Below the pieces are notes generated by a model, which worked only from the letters and a program-made list of their open reading frames with translations, had not been told where the DNA came from and did not search any database. DNA of 64,000 nt, from positions 434,001 to 498,000 of the forward strand of contig CAWJLS010000007.1 in assembly GCA_963843755.1 (NCBI GenBank), read 5' to 3'. Positions 25,376-34,168 of the stretch are shown here, piece by piece (the stretch's first letter is position 1; each line of letters opens with the position of its first letter). The translations under genes were made by a program, and so were the position numbers. Source of the DNA: CAWJLS01 sp963843755 (GTDB taxonomy: Bacteria; Acidobacteriota; Thermoanaerobaculia; Multivoradales; DATKCC01).

Positions 25376-28300
25376 TCAACGGTGCGGTGCTTCGGGCTCG
25401 GAGTCGGACGGCCCCGGGAGCCCGTGTTCGTGGCACAGGGCGATCAGCTCCGGGTCTCGGTAGCCGAGAGACCAGAGGGTTCGGGTGATGGTCTGGGCCT
25501 TGTCCGAGCGACCCTGGTAGATCAGCGCCTGGGCCCAGGGGTCGAGCAGGCTGTGGTCGCGGGAGCCCTCGGCCACCGGCCCCAGCACCTGGGCGGCGCG
25601 CTGCCAGAGGCTCTGGGCCTCGTCGGGGTCTCCGCGCGCCTGGGCGACGCGGCCCTGGACCAGGAGGACGATGCCGAGCATGCGCGTGGCCTGACGGTCG
25701 GCGCCTCGGCCGTCCAACTGGTTTCCGAGCACCTGGCGCGCCCGGTCCAGCGACACGGCCGCCCGGTCCCGGGCTCCGGTGAGCAGCAGCATGGTGCCCA
25801 TCCAGCGGAGCGCGTCGGCGCGATCGATCTGCCAGCGGGCGTCGGAGGGGTCCTCCTGCGCGAGGTTCTCGAACATCTCCAGGGCGCGGCGGCATTCGGT
25901 CAGCGCGACGTCGGGCTCGCCCGTCCGTTCCAGGACACTCGCCAGCCGGAGGCGGTCGATCGCCAGCTCGCGGCGCCAGCGGGAGTTGGTCGGGTCGCGG
26001 GCGACCAGGTCGGACATGAGCTCCTGGGCGGTCGACGCGTGGTCGTGGGCCGCCGCCAGGTCTCCGAGCGCCTCGTCCAGGGCGCTCAAGTAGTTGTGGC
26101 TGACCGCCAGTCGTTGGCGCCAGCCGGTGTTCGACGGCTCTTCGGAGACGAGCTGCTGCTTGAGGGCGAGGTCGGCCTGGAAGGCGTCGCGGGCCTCGTC
26201 GAGCCGGCCCAGGGCCTCGAGCACCGAGCCCGAGATGTTGTAGCTTTTGGCCAGCTCGAGACGGTAGGTGGTGCTCCTCGGATGCCGGCGGACCAGGTCC
26301 TGCTTGATCTCCAGGGTCTGCTGAAACTGCTCGAGGGCGCCCGACAGGTCCCCGCGGGCCTGGAGCACCGAGCCGATGTTGCTGTGGGTGTAGGCCACCT
26401 CCAGGCGCCACTCCGGGTTGCTCGGGTCCTTCGCCGCGAGCCGTTCGGCGACGTCGAGGTAGGCGCGGAAGTGGCGTTCGGCGTCCTCCAGGCGGTTCTG
26501 GCGCCAGTGCACGTAGCCGACGCCGAAATGACTCTCCCCGAGGGTCTTGAGCCAGTCGGTCCGGTCCGGGCCGCGGGCGACCAGGCGCTCGGCGAGGGTG
26601 AGCGCCTCCTTGTAGGACTCGAGGGCGGCGCCCAAGTTGCCCTGGCTCGAGCGCACCTCGCCGATCTGGTAGAGCGCCTGGGCCCGCCGGAACAGCTCGT
26701 CGTCGGTCAGCTCGTCGGCCGGCACCGTTTCGAAGTAGGCCATCGCCTGGTCGCCGACCTCGTCGAGGATGTCGAGCTTGCCGATCGGCTCGAGCTTCTC
26801 CCGCAGGTCGCCCACCATGAAGCCGATCAGGCCTTCCGCCTGGGCGCGGCGGCGCTCGGCCTCCTTGCGCGCCTCGATCGCCTGGTAGGCGAGCAGGGAG
26901 ACGACCAGGAGCACCACCAACGCGCCGGCGGCGACCAGGGCGGAGACGCGCCGCCGGCGGTGGGCCCGGTCGAGGGCGCGTCGCTCGGCCTCGCGCTCCT
27001 CGCGGTCCCGCTGTTCGGCCGCGGCCTGCTCGCGGCGCTCGTCGACGGTGCGCAGGCGCTCGGCCGCCTCCTGGGCGCTGCGCAGCCGGCGCTCCGGATG
27101 GCCGTCGACCAGCGACGCCAGATCCTCGCGCAGCAGCTCGTCCTCGACGTCGCGCCGCCAGCCCGGCGCCAGGGCGCGCGTGAAGTCGCCGACCAGGAAC
27201 TGGTAGAGCACGACCCCGAGGGCGTAGAGGTCGGCCTGGACCGTCGGGGTGCGCCCCTCGACCAGCTCCGGCGCCATGTACAGGTGCGTGCCGCCGGCCG
27301 AGCCGGGCGAGTCGGCGACCATCTCGGTCAGGTCGAACAGGGTGATCCCCCGGTTCGCCAGCACCCCCCGGTCGGTCAGGACGCCGATGCCGAAATCGGT
27401 CAGCCGGACCCGCGGCGCCCCGTCGTTGCCGGTGGTGATGAGGACGTTCGACGGCTTGACGTCCTTGTGCAGGACGCCGACCGAATGGGCGGCGGCGAGG
27501 GCCTCGGCCACCTGGGCGAGGAGCTCGAGGCGGGTCGCCAGGGGGACCCTCTCGGCGCCGCCCTGCTCGGCGACCCACTCCAGCAGGTTGCCGCCCTCCG
27601 TGTACTCGGACTCCAGGAAGTACGGCGCCTGGTCGAAGTTCCAGTCGAGGATGCGGGCGATGTCGGTGCGGGCGCCGAGGGTCTCCTTGAGCAGCCGGAA
27701 GAGGGTCACCTCCCGCTGGAGGGACCGGAGCCGATCGGCCTGGTAGCAGAACTTGAACACCCGGGGCTCGGTGGTCTTGGCGTTGCGGCACAGCCAGACC
27801 TCGCCGAACCCCCCTTCACCGAGCTTCTCGGAGACGAACCACCCGTCGCGGCGCGGGATCTCGAGCCCCGGCGCCGGCCGCCAGCCCAGGGTCAGCTCCT
27901 CCTCGTCGGAGACCGCCCGCCGGGCCTTGGCGCTGCTCTTGGGGACGGCCAGGGGAGAGACGCCGGAGACGCCGACCTCGAAGATCTCCACCGGCTCGTC
28001 GACCCCTTTGAGCCGGTAGGAGCCGTGGGCGAGCCAGCGCAGCGATCCGTCGACCTCGAAGGTCTCGAACGCCGCCCCCTGGCGCGCCAGGTCGAACGCC
28101 GCCCGGGTCAGCAGGGTCTGGCGCGCGGACGCCAGGGCCATCACCCGCGCGGCCACCGGCTTGGCGACACCCTCGATCTCCACCGGCTTGGCGCCCCGCT
28201 CGACATCCTCCGGCGGGTTGCGCCGCTCGTAGACCTCGCCCAGGTGGATGCCGACCCGAGCCGCCAGCTCGACCCCCTCGGATTTCGACAGCTCGGACAG

Positions 28301-28579
28301 GGCGCGGTGGTAGGCGAGGGCGAAGCGGACCGCGTCGACGGCCCGGTCGAAGACCAGCAAGAAGCCGTCGGTCTTGTCGATCTCACGACCGCCGCACTCC
28401 CAGACGAGGTCGCGGGCGAGGCGTTCGTGCTGGGCCGACAGCCGGGCGGCCGGCCGGTCACCGAGGGTCGCGAACAGGCGGGTACTGTCGACGAGGTCCG
28501 TGACCACCAGCGTCCGGACGGACGCAGTGCTCCGGACTACGCGATCCTCTCCCCGCGCCTTCGACGCCCCGGCAGGCAT
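25376..28579 (-). CDS. Membrane Ser/Thr protein kinase with cyclase-like domain and TPRs
   Basis: 1067 residues. Residues 20-205 resemble a class III nucleotide cyclase homology domain (VVTDLVDST with Asp28, KTDGFLLVF with Asp71). Residues 246-510 are a Hanks-type kinase: glycine loop GEGGFGEV (254-261), Lys276, catalytic HKDVKPSN (Asp373), DFG at 395-397 and MAPE at 435-438. An Arg/Glu-rich coiled stretch, one transmembrane helix (545-565) and about 450 residues of TPRs follow. The cyclase part and kinase would be cytoplasmic and the TPRs outside. The two metal Asp residues are kept, but cyclase activity is unproven. Upstream of the 121-residue gene. Confidence 0.9.
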   Translation of the reverse strand: MPAGASKARGEDRVVRSTASVRTLVVTDLVDSTRLFATLGDRPAARLSAQHERLARDLVWECGGREIDKTDGFLLVFDRAVDAVRFALAYHRALSELSKSEGVELAARVGIHLGEVYERRNPPEDVERGAKPVEIEGVAKPVAARVMALASARQTLLTRAAFDLARQGAAFETFEVDGSLRWLAHGSYRLKGVDEPVEIFEVGVSGVSPLAVPKSSAKARRAVSDEEELTLGWRPAPGLEIPRRDGWFVSEKLGEGGFGEVWLCRNAKTTEPRVFKFCYQADRLRSLQREVTLFRLLKETLGARTDIARILDWNFDQAPYFLESEYTEGGNLLEWVAEQGGAERVPLATRLELLAQVAEALAAAHSVGVLHKDVKPSNVLITTGNDGAPRVRLTDFGIGVLTDRGVLANRGITLFDLTEMVADSPGSAGGTHLYMAPELVEGRTPTVQADLYALGVVLYQFLVGDFTRALAPGWRRDVEDELLREDLASLVDGHPERRLRSAQEAAERLRTVDERREQAAAEQRDREEREAERRALDRAHRRRRVSALVAAGALVVLLVVSLLAYQAIEARKEAERRRAQAEGLIGFMVGDLREKLEPIGKLDILDEVGDQAMAYFETVPADELTDDELFRRAQALYQIGEVRSSQGNLGAALESYKEALTLAERLVARGPDRTDWLKTLGESHFGVGYVHWRQNRLEDAERHFRAYLDVAERLAAKDPSNPEWRLEVAYTHSNIGSVLQARGDLSGALEQFQQTLEIKQDLVRRHPRSTTYRLELAKSYNISGSVLEALGRLDEARDAFQADLALKQQLVSEEPSNTGWRQRLAVSHNYLSALDEALGDLAAAHDHASTAQELMSDLVARDPTNSRWRRELAIDRLRLASVLERTGEPDVALTECRRALEMFENLAQEDPSDARWQIDRADALRWMGTMLLLTGARDRAAVSLDRARQVLGNQLDGRGADRQATRMLGIVLLVQGRVAQARGDPDEAQSLWQRAAQVLGPVAEGSRDHSLLDPWAQALIYQGRSDKAQTITRTLWSLGYRDPELIALCHEHGLPGPSDSEPEAPHR

Positions 28580-28674
28580 GGTCGTCGACTCGCTTTCCCC
28601 GATAGATTAGTGGTCTTGATAAGTCCCAATGTTGATCATAGGAAAGTACGCCGCTCTGTGCAACGTCACCCGGG

Positions 28675-28680
28675 TAGACT
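28675..28680 (+). promoter_or_regulatory. -10-like element of the second M23 gene
   Basis: TAGACT ends 6 nt before ATG 28687, with no Shine-Dalgarno sequence. Same arrangement as at several other genes here. Confidence 0.35.
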
Positions 28681-28686
28681 GGGTCC

Positions 28687-29904
28687 ATGGTCTGCCTGAA
28701 CCGCGTTCTCGGCTCGTCGAACGTCTCCCGTCTGCTGGCAAGTCTCACCTTGCTGGGCGCGCTGAACATTTTCGGACTGTCGGCCCCGGTGCGTGCGGCG
28801 AAGGCGCCCTCCGCGGCGCCCGCGCGGAGCACCGAGGACGTCCGGGTACCGCCGGGCGGCCTGATCCGCTGGTCCGGTGAGGGGACCACGGCCTGCGCCA
28901 TGGAGGGGGAGCACTGGGAGTCGCGCGGCGACACCTGCTGGTACCCGGTCGACCTGCTCCACGCGGCCGGACCGCTCGCGATCTCCCGCTGGCGCTCCGG
29001 CAAGAAGGAGAGCGTGCAGGTCGTGGTGACCGACTACCCCTACGAGGTCCAGCACATCGAGATCGCCGACGACTCCCAGGTCAACCTCTCGTCGAAGGAC
29101 CTGGCGCGCGCCCGGCGCGAGGGGCGCACCATCGGTGCGCTGTGGAGCCGGGAGGGACCGGCGCTCTTCGACCTCCCCCTGGCGCCGCCCCTCGACCCGA
29201 TGCCCGAGGGCGGCCGGTTCGGAGACCGCCGGTTCTTCAACGGCCAGCCGCGCAGCCCCCACACCGGCTCCGACTTCCATGCCGAGGCCGGCACCCCGGT
29301 CCATGCGGCGGCCGACGGGGTCGTGGCCCTGGCGTCGAACCTGTTCTTCTCCGGCAACAGCGTCTTCCTCGACCACGGCGACGGCCTGATCACCATGTAC
29401 TTCCACCTGAGCGAGATGGAGGTCGAGGAGGGGCAGCGGGTCGAGCGCGGGCAGGTGATCGGCAAGGTGGGCTCTACCGGCCGGGCGACCGGTCCCCACC
29501 TCCATTTCGGCGTCCGCTGGCACGGCGAGCGGATCGACCCGGCCACCGTCCTCGACCCGGGTACCGCGGCGATCGTCGTGCCTGCCGGTCCGCTCCCCCT
29601 GCGAACCGTTCGTCCTCGGTCGGCCTCAGGCGACGAGACTGGTGGGGGAGATCCTGCTCCAACCATCGTCCAAGTTTCGGGGACGACCGGGCGGGGGTCG
29701 GGGGGTTGTAGGGGGGATCCAGCCGGATCATCCAGGTCAATTGGTATTCAACGAACCGAGCCTGCGCGAGGTCACTTCGGGAGAGTCAACGTGACTCCCG
29801 TGCGCCCTCGGCTGCACAGAAAAAAGGCCGCCCCCTGCACGAGGGCGGCCACCGGAACGTGGTGCGTTCCGGGCTCGACGACCTATTTTCTTGAAAGGGT
29901 TTGA
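28687..29904 (+). CDS. Secreted M23 peptidase, C-terminal end uncertain
   Basis: Up to 405 residues. A signal peptide (SRLLASLTLLGALNIFGLSAPVRA) precedes a beta-rich region and an M23 domain (about residues 175-300) with HTGSDFHAEAGTPV and GPHLHFGVRW as zinc ligands. This predicts peptidoglycan endopeptidase activity in the periplasm. The conserved domain ends near 29590. The remaining 100 residues are low-complexity and read through the hairpins and terminator of a convergent small gene (29826-29883), so the annotated stop at 29904 is doubtful. A frameshift or a lost stop codon near 29600-29700 is possible. Confidence 0.82.
   Translation: MVCLNRVLGSSNVSRLLASLTLLGALNIFGLSAPVRAAKAPSAAPARSTEDVRVPPGGLIRWSGEGTTACAMEGEHWESRGDTCWYPVDLLHAAGPLAISRWRSGKKESVQVVVTDYPYEVQHIEIADDSQVNLSSKDLARARREGRTIGALWSREGPALFDLPLAPPLDPMPEGGRFGDRRFFNGQPRSPHTGSDFHAEAGTPVHAAADGVVALASNLFFSGNSVFLDHGDGLITMYFHLSEMEVEEGQRVERGQVIGKVGSTGRATGPHLHFGVRWHGERIDPATVLDPGTAAIVVPAGPLPLRTVRPRSASGDETGGGDPAPTIVQVSGTTGRGSGGCRGDPAGSSRSIGIQRTEPARGHFGRVNVTPVRPRLHRKKAAPCTRAATGTWCVPGSTTYFLERV
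29826..29872 (-). terminator. Rho-independent terminator of the 69-residue ORF
   Basis: GGCCGCCC (29826-29833) pairs with GGGCGGCC (29843-29850), an 8-bp GC stem with a 9-nt loop. On the minus strand it is followed by a T run (complement of 29820-29825). A second stem, CCGGAACG/CGTTCCGG (29852-29859 and 29865-29872), lies between it and the stop at 29883. The polarity fits minus-strand transcription. Confidence 0.7.
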
Positions 29905-30092
29905 ACGTTCGGCCCGCTGTCGTAGGTCAGCGACGAGCGGGTCACGTTGTCGATCGAGTCTCCGAAGCTGTGGCCTTTGGCCGGACCGGCCCCGGTCCGC
30001 GGGCTCCAGGGGTCGGCTGGCGGAACCGACCCCACGGGCGTAGTCGCCAGGACGGGGGCGAGGCAGACACCCGCGACGGAGCTACGGCTCAT
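29883..30092 (-). CDS. 69-residue unknown peptide gene with own terminator
   Basis: Not recognised. It starts MSRSSVAGVCLAPVLATTPVG, a weakly hydrophobic stretch that could be an export signal, then has a Pro/Gly-rich middle and a polar end (NVTRSSLTYDSGPNVQTLSRK is split over the last 21 residues). AAGGAG lies 10 nt before ATG 30092, and a terminator follows 10-57 bp after the stop. Those two flanking signals support a real gene. An in-frame start at 30137 would add 15 residues but lacks a ribosome site. It runs into the 3' part of the convergent M23 gene. Confidence 0.55.
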   Translation of the reverse strand: MSRSSVAGVCLAPVLATTPVGSVPPADPWSPRTGAGPAKGHSFGDSIDNVTRSSLTYDSGPNVQTLSRK

Positions 30093-30189
30093 TCCAGCGG
30101 TCTCCTTGTGAGCTGCTGAGTCGATTGAGCCAGGCACGCGCTTGGCCCATCAAGCTTCAAGGACCACCAGAGAGAGCAAGACGGGTGCC

Positions 30190-30317
30190 ACCTGGGGAAG
30201 AGCTCCCCAAGTGCCTGAAAAGGAAGGGATTGTGTTCGGGGTGGCGGGGCGCGAAGTGGGTCATCGAATGACCCTTTGGGTCAGGGATTGATCCGCTTCG
30301 TGGTCAATCCCTGACCC
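30190..30317. terminator. Cluster of three hairpins downstream of cydB
   Basis: Within 30093-30345 three inverted repeats lie close together. They are CACCTGGGGA/TCCCCAAGTG (about 30189-30213), GGGTCAT/ATGACCC (30258-30264 and 30268-30274), and a perfect 14-bp stem GGGTCAGGGATTGA/TCAATCCCTGACCC (30278-30291 and 30304-30317). The last is 28 bp after the cydB stop and should end the cydAB transcript, although no long T run follows. The shared word GGGTCA allows alternative pairing between the second and third hairpins. Confidence 0.5.
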
Positions 30318-30345
30318 GTCTCGGGTCTTCGAAGAGGGGGCGGCC

Positions 30346-31377
30346 TCAGTAGCTGTGGTCGCCGATGCGGACCTTGCCCCGGAAGGTCCAGTAGATGGCC
30401 ACGGTGTAGGCCAGGACGAAGGGCATGCCGATGGCGGCGATGATCGCCATGATGCCGAGCGTCTTGGGCGACGACGCGGCGTTGTAGATGGTCAGGCTGT
30501 TCGCCGCCACCGGGTTCGAGGTCACCAGGTTGGGGAAGAGCGCGATCCCCACCAGCCCGACCAGGCTGACGATCAGCACGCAGGACGAGACGAACGCCTG
30601 GGCGCTCCGCCCCATGAACAGAGACCGTGGCACGTTGCCGATGGCGAGCACCGACAGCACCACCACCACCCAGGCCCACGGGAAGCGCCCGAAGTTGTCG
30701 GTCGCGTGGGGGATGGTCATGAGGGTGATGATGGTGGTCAGCAGGTAGAGCACCAGGAACCAGCCGAAGCCGTGCCAGATCCACCGGCGGACCCGCGTCT
30801 GCAGGTCGCCTTCCGTCTTGAGGTGGAGGTAGATCGCGCCGTGCATGGCCAGCAGGGCGACGGTCAGGGCGCCGACCAGCAGAGGGTAGAACGGCAACTG
30901 CCCGGGGAACAGCAGGTCCCAGAAGTTGCCGGCGAAGATGCCCCGCGCGTCGAGCGGTACCCCGATCATCACCGCGCCGATGGCGACGCCGAACAGCAGG
31001 GCCGCCAGCAGACTGGCCACGAAGAAGCCACCGTCCCAGAAGCTCCGCCAGGCCGACGGCTCCATCTTGCCGCGGAACTCGAGGGAGACGGCGCGCAGGA
31101 TGAGGGCCAGGAGCACCGCCATGAAGGCGATGTAGAAGCCGGAGAAGACGGTGGCGTAGGCCTCGGGGAAGGCGGCGAACATGGCGCCGCCGAAGGTCAC
31201 CAGCCAGACCTCGTTGCCGTCCCAGATCGGGCCGATCGAGTTGAGCACGACGCGGCGCTCCGCGTCGGTGCGAGCCCCCAGGTGCAGGATGCCCACACCG
31301 AGGTCGAAGCCGTCCAGGATGGCGTAGCCGGCGAGCAGCACGCCCAGGAGTCCGAACCAGAGAATGTTCAGGTCCAT
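30346..31377 (-). CDS. cydB: Cytochrome bd ubiquinol oxidase subunit II
   Basis: 343-residue integral-membrane subunit of the bd-type oxidase, which reduces oxygen to water with quinol electrons at high affinity. It starts MDLNILWFGLLGVLLAGYAILDGFDLGVG, split here into LLAGYAILDGFDLGVGIL as the hallmark, and has NEVWLVTFGGAMFAAFP and about eight membrane helices. It begins 4 bp after the cydA stop and forms a cydAB operon. No cydX-like small gene is seen between cydB and the hairpin cluster. Confidence 0.96.
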   Translation of the reverse strand: MDLNILWFGLLGVLLAGYAILDGFDLGVGILHLGARTDAERRVVLNSIGPIWDGNEVWLVTFGGAMFAAFPEAYATVFSGFYIAFMAVLLALILRAVSLEFRGKMEPSAWRSFWDGGFFVASLLAALLFGVAIGAVMIGVPLDARGIFAGNFWDLLFPGQLPFYPLLVGALTVALLAMHGAIYLHLKTEGDLQTRVRRWIWHGFGWFLVLYLLTTIITLMTIPHATDNFGRFPWAWVVVVLSVLAIGNVPRSLFMGRSAQAFVSSCVLIVSLVGLVGIALFPNLVTSNPVAANSLTIYNAASSPKTLGIMAIIAAIGMPFVLAYTVAIYWTFRGKVRIGDHSY

Positions 31378-31381
31378 CAGC

Positions 31382-32863
31382 TCAACCCTCCTCGCTCGTT
31401 TCGATGGATCGCTTGTCGCCGGTGAGGGATGAGCTCTTGCCGGTCATCCTGGCGGCGGTCTCGAAGTAGTCCCGGGCGCTGGTCTCCTCGGGCTCCAGCC
31501 CGACCGGCGCCGGCCCGTGCTGGATCTTGTTGTTGAGCAGCATCACCCAGAGGACGAAGAGCAGCAGGTAGATCAGCCCGAACATGATGATCGAGCCGAG
31601 AACCTCGCCACCTCGGACCACCTCGGAGAGCGAGTCGGAGGTCAGCAGGCCGCCGACCGCATGTCCGTCGACCAGCTTCGGGTAGACGATCCAGGGTTGG
31701 CGGCCGACCTCGGCGGCGACCCAGCCGAGCTCGTTGGCGGCGAAGGCCAGGAGCACGGCGAAGACGAAGAACCAGAGCAGCCAGCGGGTCTCGAACAGCG
31801 TTCCACGGCGATGGAGCCAGGCGGCGTAGAGGGTGGACAGGACGAACAGCATGCCGATCCAGACCATCATGTGGTAGCTCTGGAACGAGATCCAGACCGG
31901 CGGCCGTCCCCACTCCTGCTCGAGGTCGTCGAGACCCGGGACCTCGGCCGAGGTGTCGAAATGGGTCAGCCAGGAGAGGAGCCCCGGGACGGCGACGCTG
32001 TACTTGACGGTCTCCGTCGTCTCGTCAGGCCAGCCGAACAGGTGCATCGGCGCATGGCTCTCGGTCGAGTACTGCCCCTCGAACGCGGCCAGCTTGGCCG
32101 GCTGGTGCTTGGCCACGGTGTCCGCCTCGAAGTGGCCGGAGCCGGCCTGGGCCAGGGAGAAGATCGCCGCCAGGGCCAGGGCGCCCGAGAACGAGCGCTT
32201 GGCGAACTCCTGGTGACGCCCGTGGAGCAGGTACCAGGCGGCGATCGACATGACGAAGAAAGCGCCCAGGATGAACGCGCCGAACCAGACGTGGACCAGC
32301 CGCTGGACCGACGACGGGTTGAACACCATGGCCCAGAAGTCGGTGATCTCGGCCCTCTTGAAGACCTGGCCGTTGATGACGTGCTCGCGGATGGTGAACC
32401 CGGCCGGGGTCTGCTGCCAGGAGTTGGCGACGGTGATCCAGACCGACGAGAAGATCGAGCCCAGGGAGACCATCAGGCCCGCGAAGAAGTGGAACTTCGG
32501 CGACACCCGGTCCCAGCCGAACAGCAGCACGGCGAGGAAGCCGGACTCGAGGAAGAAGGCGAAGATCCCCTCGGCCGCCAGGGCGGAGCCGAAGACGTCG
32601 CCGACGTAGCGGGAGTAGACGGCCCAGTTGGTGCCGAACTGGAACTCCATGACGATGCCGGTGGCGACGCCGACGGCGAAGTTGAGGCCGAAGATCTTGA
32701 CCCAGAACCTCGCCGCCGATTCGTAGATCGGGTCGCCGCTCCGCAGGTGACGCCACATCAGGTAGACGATCACCAGCGACAGGCCGATGGTCAACGGCGG
32801 GAAGATGTAGTGGAACATCACCGTCAGCGCGAATTGCAGACGGGACAGGAACAGGACATCCAT
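31382..32863 (-). CDS. cydA: Cytochrome bd ubiquinol oxidase subunit I
   Basis: 493-residue haem-binding subunit of cytochrome bd oxidase in the inner membrane. Haem ligands are in the expected places: His18 (VMFHYIFPPLTIG), the His in RLVHVWFGAF and the Met in YHMMVWIGM. The conserved GWVAAEVGRQPWIVY and the quinol-binding Q loop are present; the loop is short, so this is an S-type CydA. ATG 32863 has GGGGAG 12 nt upstream. The gene gives the organism a low-oxygen or oxygen-scavenging respiratory branch. Confidence 0.96.
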   Translation of the reverse strand: MDVLFLSRLQFALTVMFHYIFPPLTIGLSLVIVYLMWRHLRSGDPIYESAARFWVKIFGLNFAVGVATGIVMEFQFGTNWAVYSRYVGDVFGSALAAEGIFAFFLESGFLAVLLFGWDRVSPKFHFFAGLMVSLGSIFSSVWITVANSWQQTPAGFTIREHVINGQVFKRAEITDFWAMVFNPSSVQRLVHVWFGAFILGAFFVMSIAAWYLLHGRHQEFAKRSFSGALALAAIFSLAQAGSGHFEADTVAKHQPAKLAAFEGQYSTESHAPMHLFGWPDETTETVKYSVAVPGLLSWLTHFDTSAEVPGLDDLEQEWGRPPVWISFQSYHMMVWIGMLFVLSTLYAAWLHRRGTLFETRWLLWFFVFAVLLAFAANELGWVAAEVGRQPWIVYPKLVDGHAVGGLLTSDSLSEVVRGGEVLGSIIMFGLIYLLLFVLWVMLLNNKIQHGPAPVGLEPEETSARDYFETAARMTGKSSSLTGDKRSIETSEEG

Positions 32864-32925
32864 CGTGTGATCGCTCCCCTCGCTTGGTTTGGACGGTGGG
32901 TAGGCGGTGCAGGTGGTCCGAGCAG

Positions 32926-32959
32926 AAACAGCCCGGCTCCGGGAGGGGCCGGGCTGTTT
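32926..32959. terminator. Terminator between the DUF1223 gene and cydA
   Basis: AAACAGCCCGGC (32926-32937) pairs with GCCGGGCTGTTT (32948-32959), a 12-bp stem with a 10-nt loop. It lies after the stop of the DUF1223 gene (minus strand) and before cydA. The A/T ends of the stem supply a short T run on either strand. Confidence 0.75.
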
Positions 32960-33026
32960 CCTACGCTACCGTGCCAACGGGGTGGCGACCCCACCCGAAC
33001 GGGCGGGATGAGGGGGCAGGGGGGCG

Positions 33027-33905
33027 CTACTCCATGACTTCGAGGGTCGCACGGGCGGCGCCGTGGATCTCCCGGGACTTGGGGTCCTGGAGGAACGCCA
33101 CCACGCCGAGGTCCGAGCGCTTCCAGCTCGGATCGAGGGACAGCGCGACCTCGCCCGAGCTGGTCGCTCCGGCCGCCGCCGGCACCGAGAACGCCTTCTC
33201 GAGCCGCCGGACCACGTAGTCGTTGCGCAGCGTCCGGTCGGCGTTCTCGCCGCGCGCCACCGAGGTGGTCAGATCCTTCTGGTAGAGCGCGACCCAGAGG
33301 TCGAGCGGGCGGGGCGCGGCACCGGTCAGCTCGGCGTCCGCGATCGCCCGCAGGTCGTTCGGCGTGTCGCCGGGGGAGAGGCGCAGGTGGACCTTGCCGA
33401 GCTGGGGCAGCTTCAGGGCGCGATCGATCAGGGCGTCGACCTTGTCCTCGCTGGAGCCGACGCAGTCCCACCGGCCGTCGACCACGAGCTGCGGCGTGTA
33501 CACCCGGTTGGTGTCGAACGCCTGGGCGTAGCGACGCTGGCGGTTCGACCACTCCTTCGACGAGAACGGGTCGGTCCAGCCGATGTAGTTCCAGTAGTCG
33601 ACGTGGAAGCTCAGGGGGAAGACCTTGGTGGCGAGCTTCGGGTCGTCACCGAGCCGGGTCAGGAGCCGGTCGGCGGGCGGGCAGCTCGAGCAGCCCTGAG
33701 AGGTGAAGAGCTCGATCACCACCGGTCCGTCTCCGGCCGGCGAGGAGGAGCGTGCCGAGGCCGCCTTCACCGGGGCGGCGCTGGCGTCCTCGACGGTCGC
33801 CGGATCGAGCACGAGCCACAGGGCCGCGGCGGCCAGGGCGAGCGTCGCGAGCACGACGACGACCGGCCGCGACGCGGGGCGGGGGGAGGAGGGTCGATGG
33901 GTCAT
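33027..33905 (-). CDS. DUF1223 family thioredoxin-fold protein
   Basis: 292 residues. After a signal anchor (VVVVLATLALAAAALWLVL) the DUF1223 domain starts VVIELFTSQGCSSCPPADRLL, with a CSSC redox-like pair in thioredoxin position. VFPLSFHVDYWNYIGWTDPF and VYTPQLVVDG are also family-typical. It is periplasmic and likely to act on thiols, but the substrate is unknown. It is separated from cydAB by a terminator, so it is a separate unit. An in-frame start at 33905 is preceded by GGAGA. Confidence 0.88.
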   Translation of the reverse strand: MTHRPSSPRPASRPVVVVLATLALAAAALWLVLDPATVEDASAAPVKAASARSSSPAGDGPVVIELFTSQGCSSCPPADRLLTRLGDDPKLATKVFPLSFHVDYWNYIGWTDPFSSKEWSNRQRRYAQAFDTNRVYTPQLVVDGRWDCVGSSEDKVDALIDRALKLPQLGKVHLRLSPGDTPNDLRAIADAELTGAAPRPLDLWVALYQKDLTTSVARGENADRTLRNDYVVRRLEKAFSVPAAAGATSSGEVALSLDPSWKRSDLGVVAFLQDPKSREIHGAARATLEVME

Positions 33906-33995
33906 GGGGAGATCTCCAGACTCGGTCAGATTCGGTTCGATCGATCATGCGGGCGCGAGGCCCGATCGCCTTCACAATCTCCTGGACATCATAGC

Positions 33996-34015
33996 GGGCA
34001 GCCTGCGGGCTGCCC
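33996..34015. terminator. Short GC hairpin upstream of the cytochrome c gene
   Basis: GGGCAGCC (33996-34003) pairs with GGCTGCCC (34008-34015) around a 4-nt loop. It lies in the 263-bp gap between the divergent DUF1223 and cytochrome c genes. Without a T run its role as terminator or attenuator is uncertain. Confidence 0.3.
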
Positions 34016-34168
34016 CCAAGGGTGGTGCGTTCCGGGCCGCGGGTAGCTAGACTGGCCTTGAAACCACGGCCCGACTCTTCCCCGCAACGGCCCAAGCTGC
34101 CGACACGGTGCGGCGGGCTGGGCGGGCGGCGGCGACCGTCGCGCGGGATCGCGGGCGAGGAGGTGCTC

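Noticed and set aside
25382..28699. Open frame of 1105 codons opposite the kinase gene
   Set aside because: Antisense shadow; the kinase strand has all catalytic motifs in frame.
29859..34037. 16-bp exact repeat GTGGTGCGTTCCGGGC at 29859 and 34022
   Set aside because: One match of this length is not surprising in 64 kb of GC-rich DNA, and the contexts differ.
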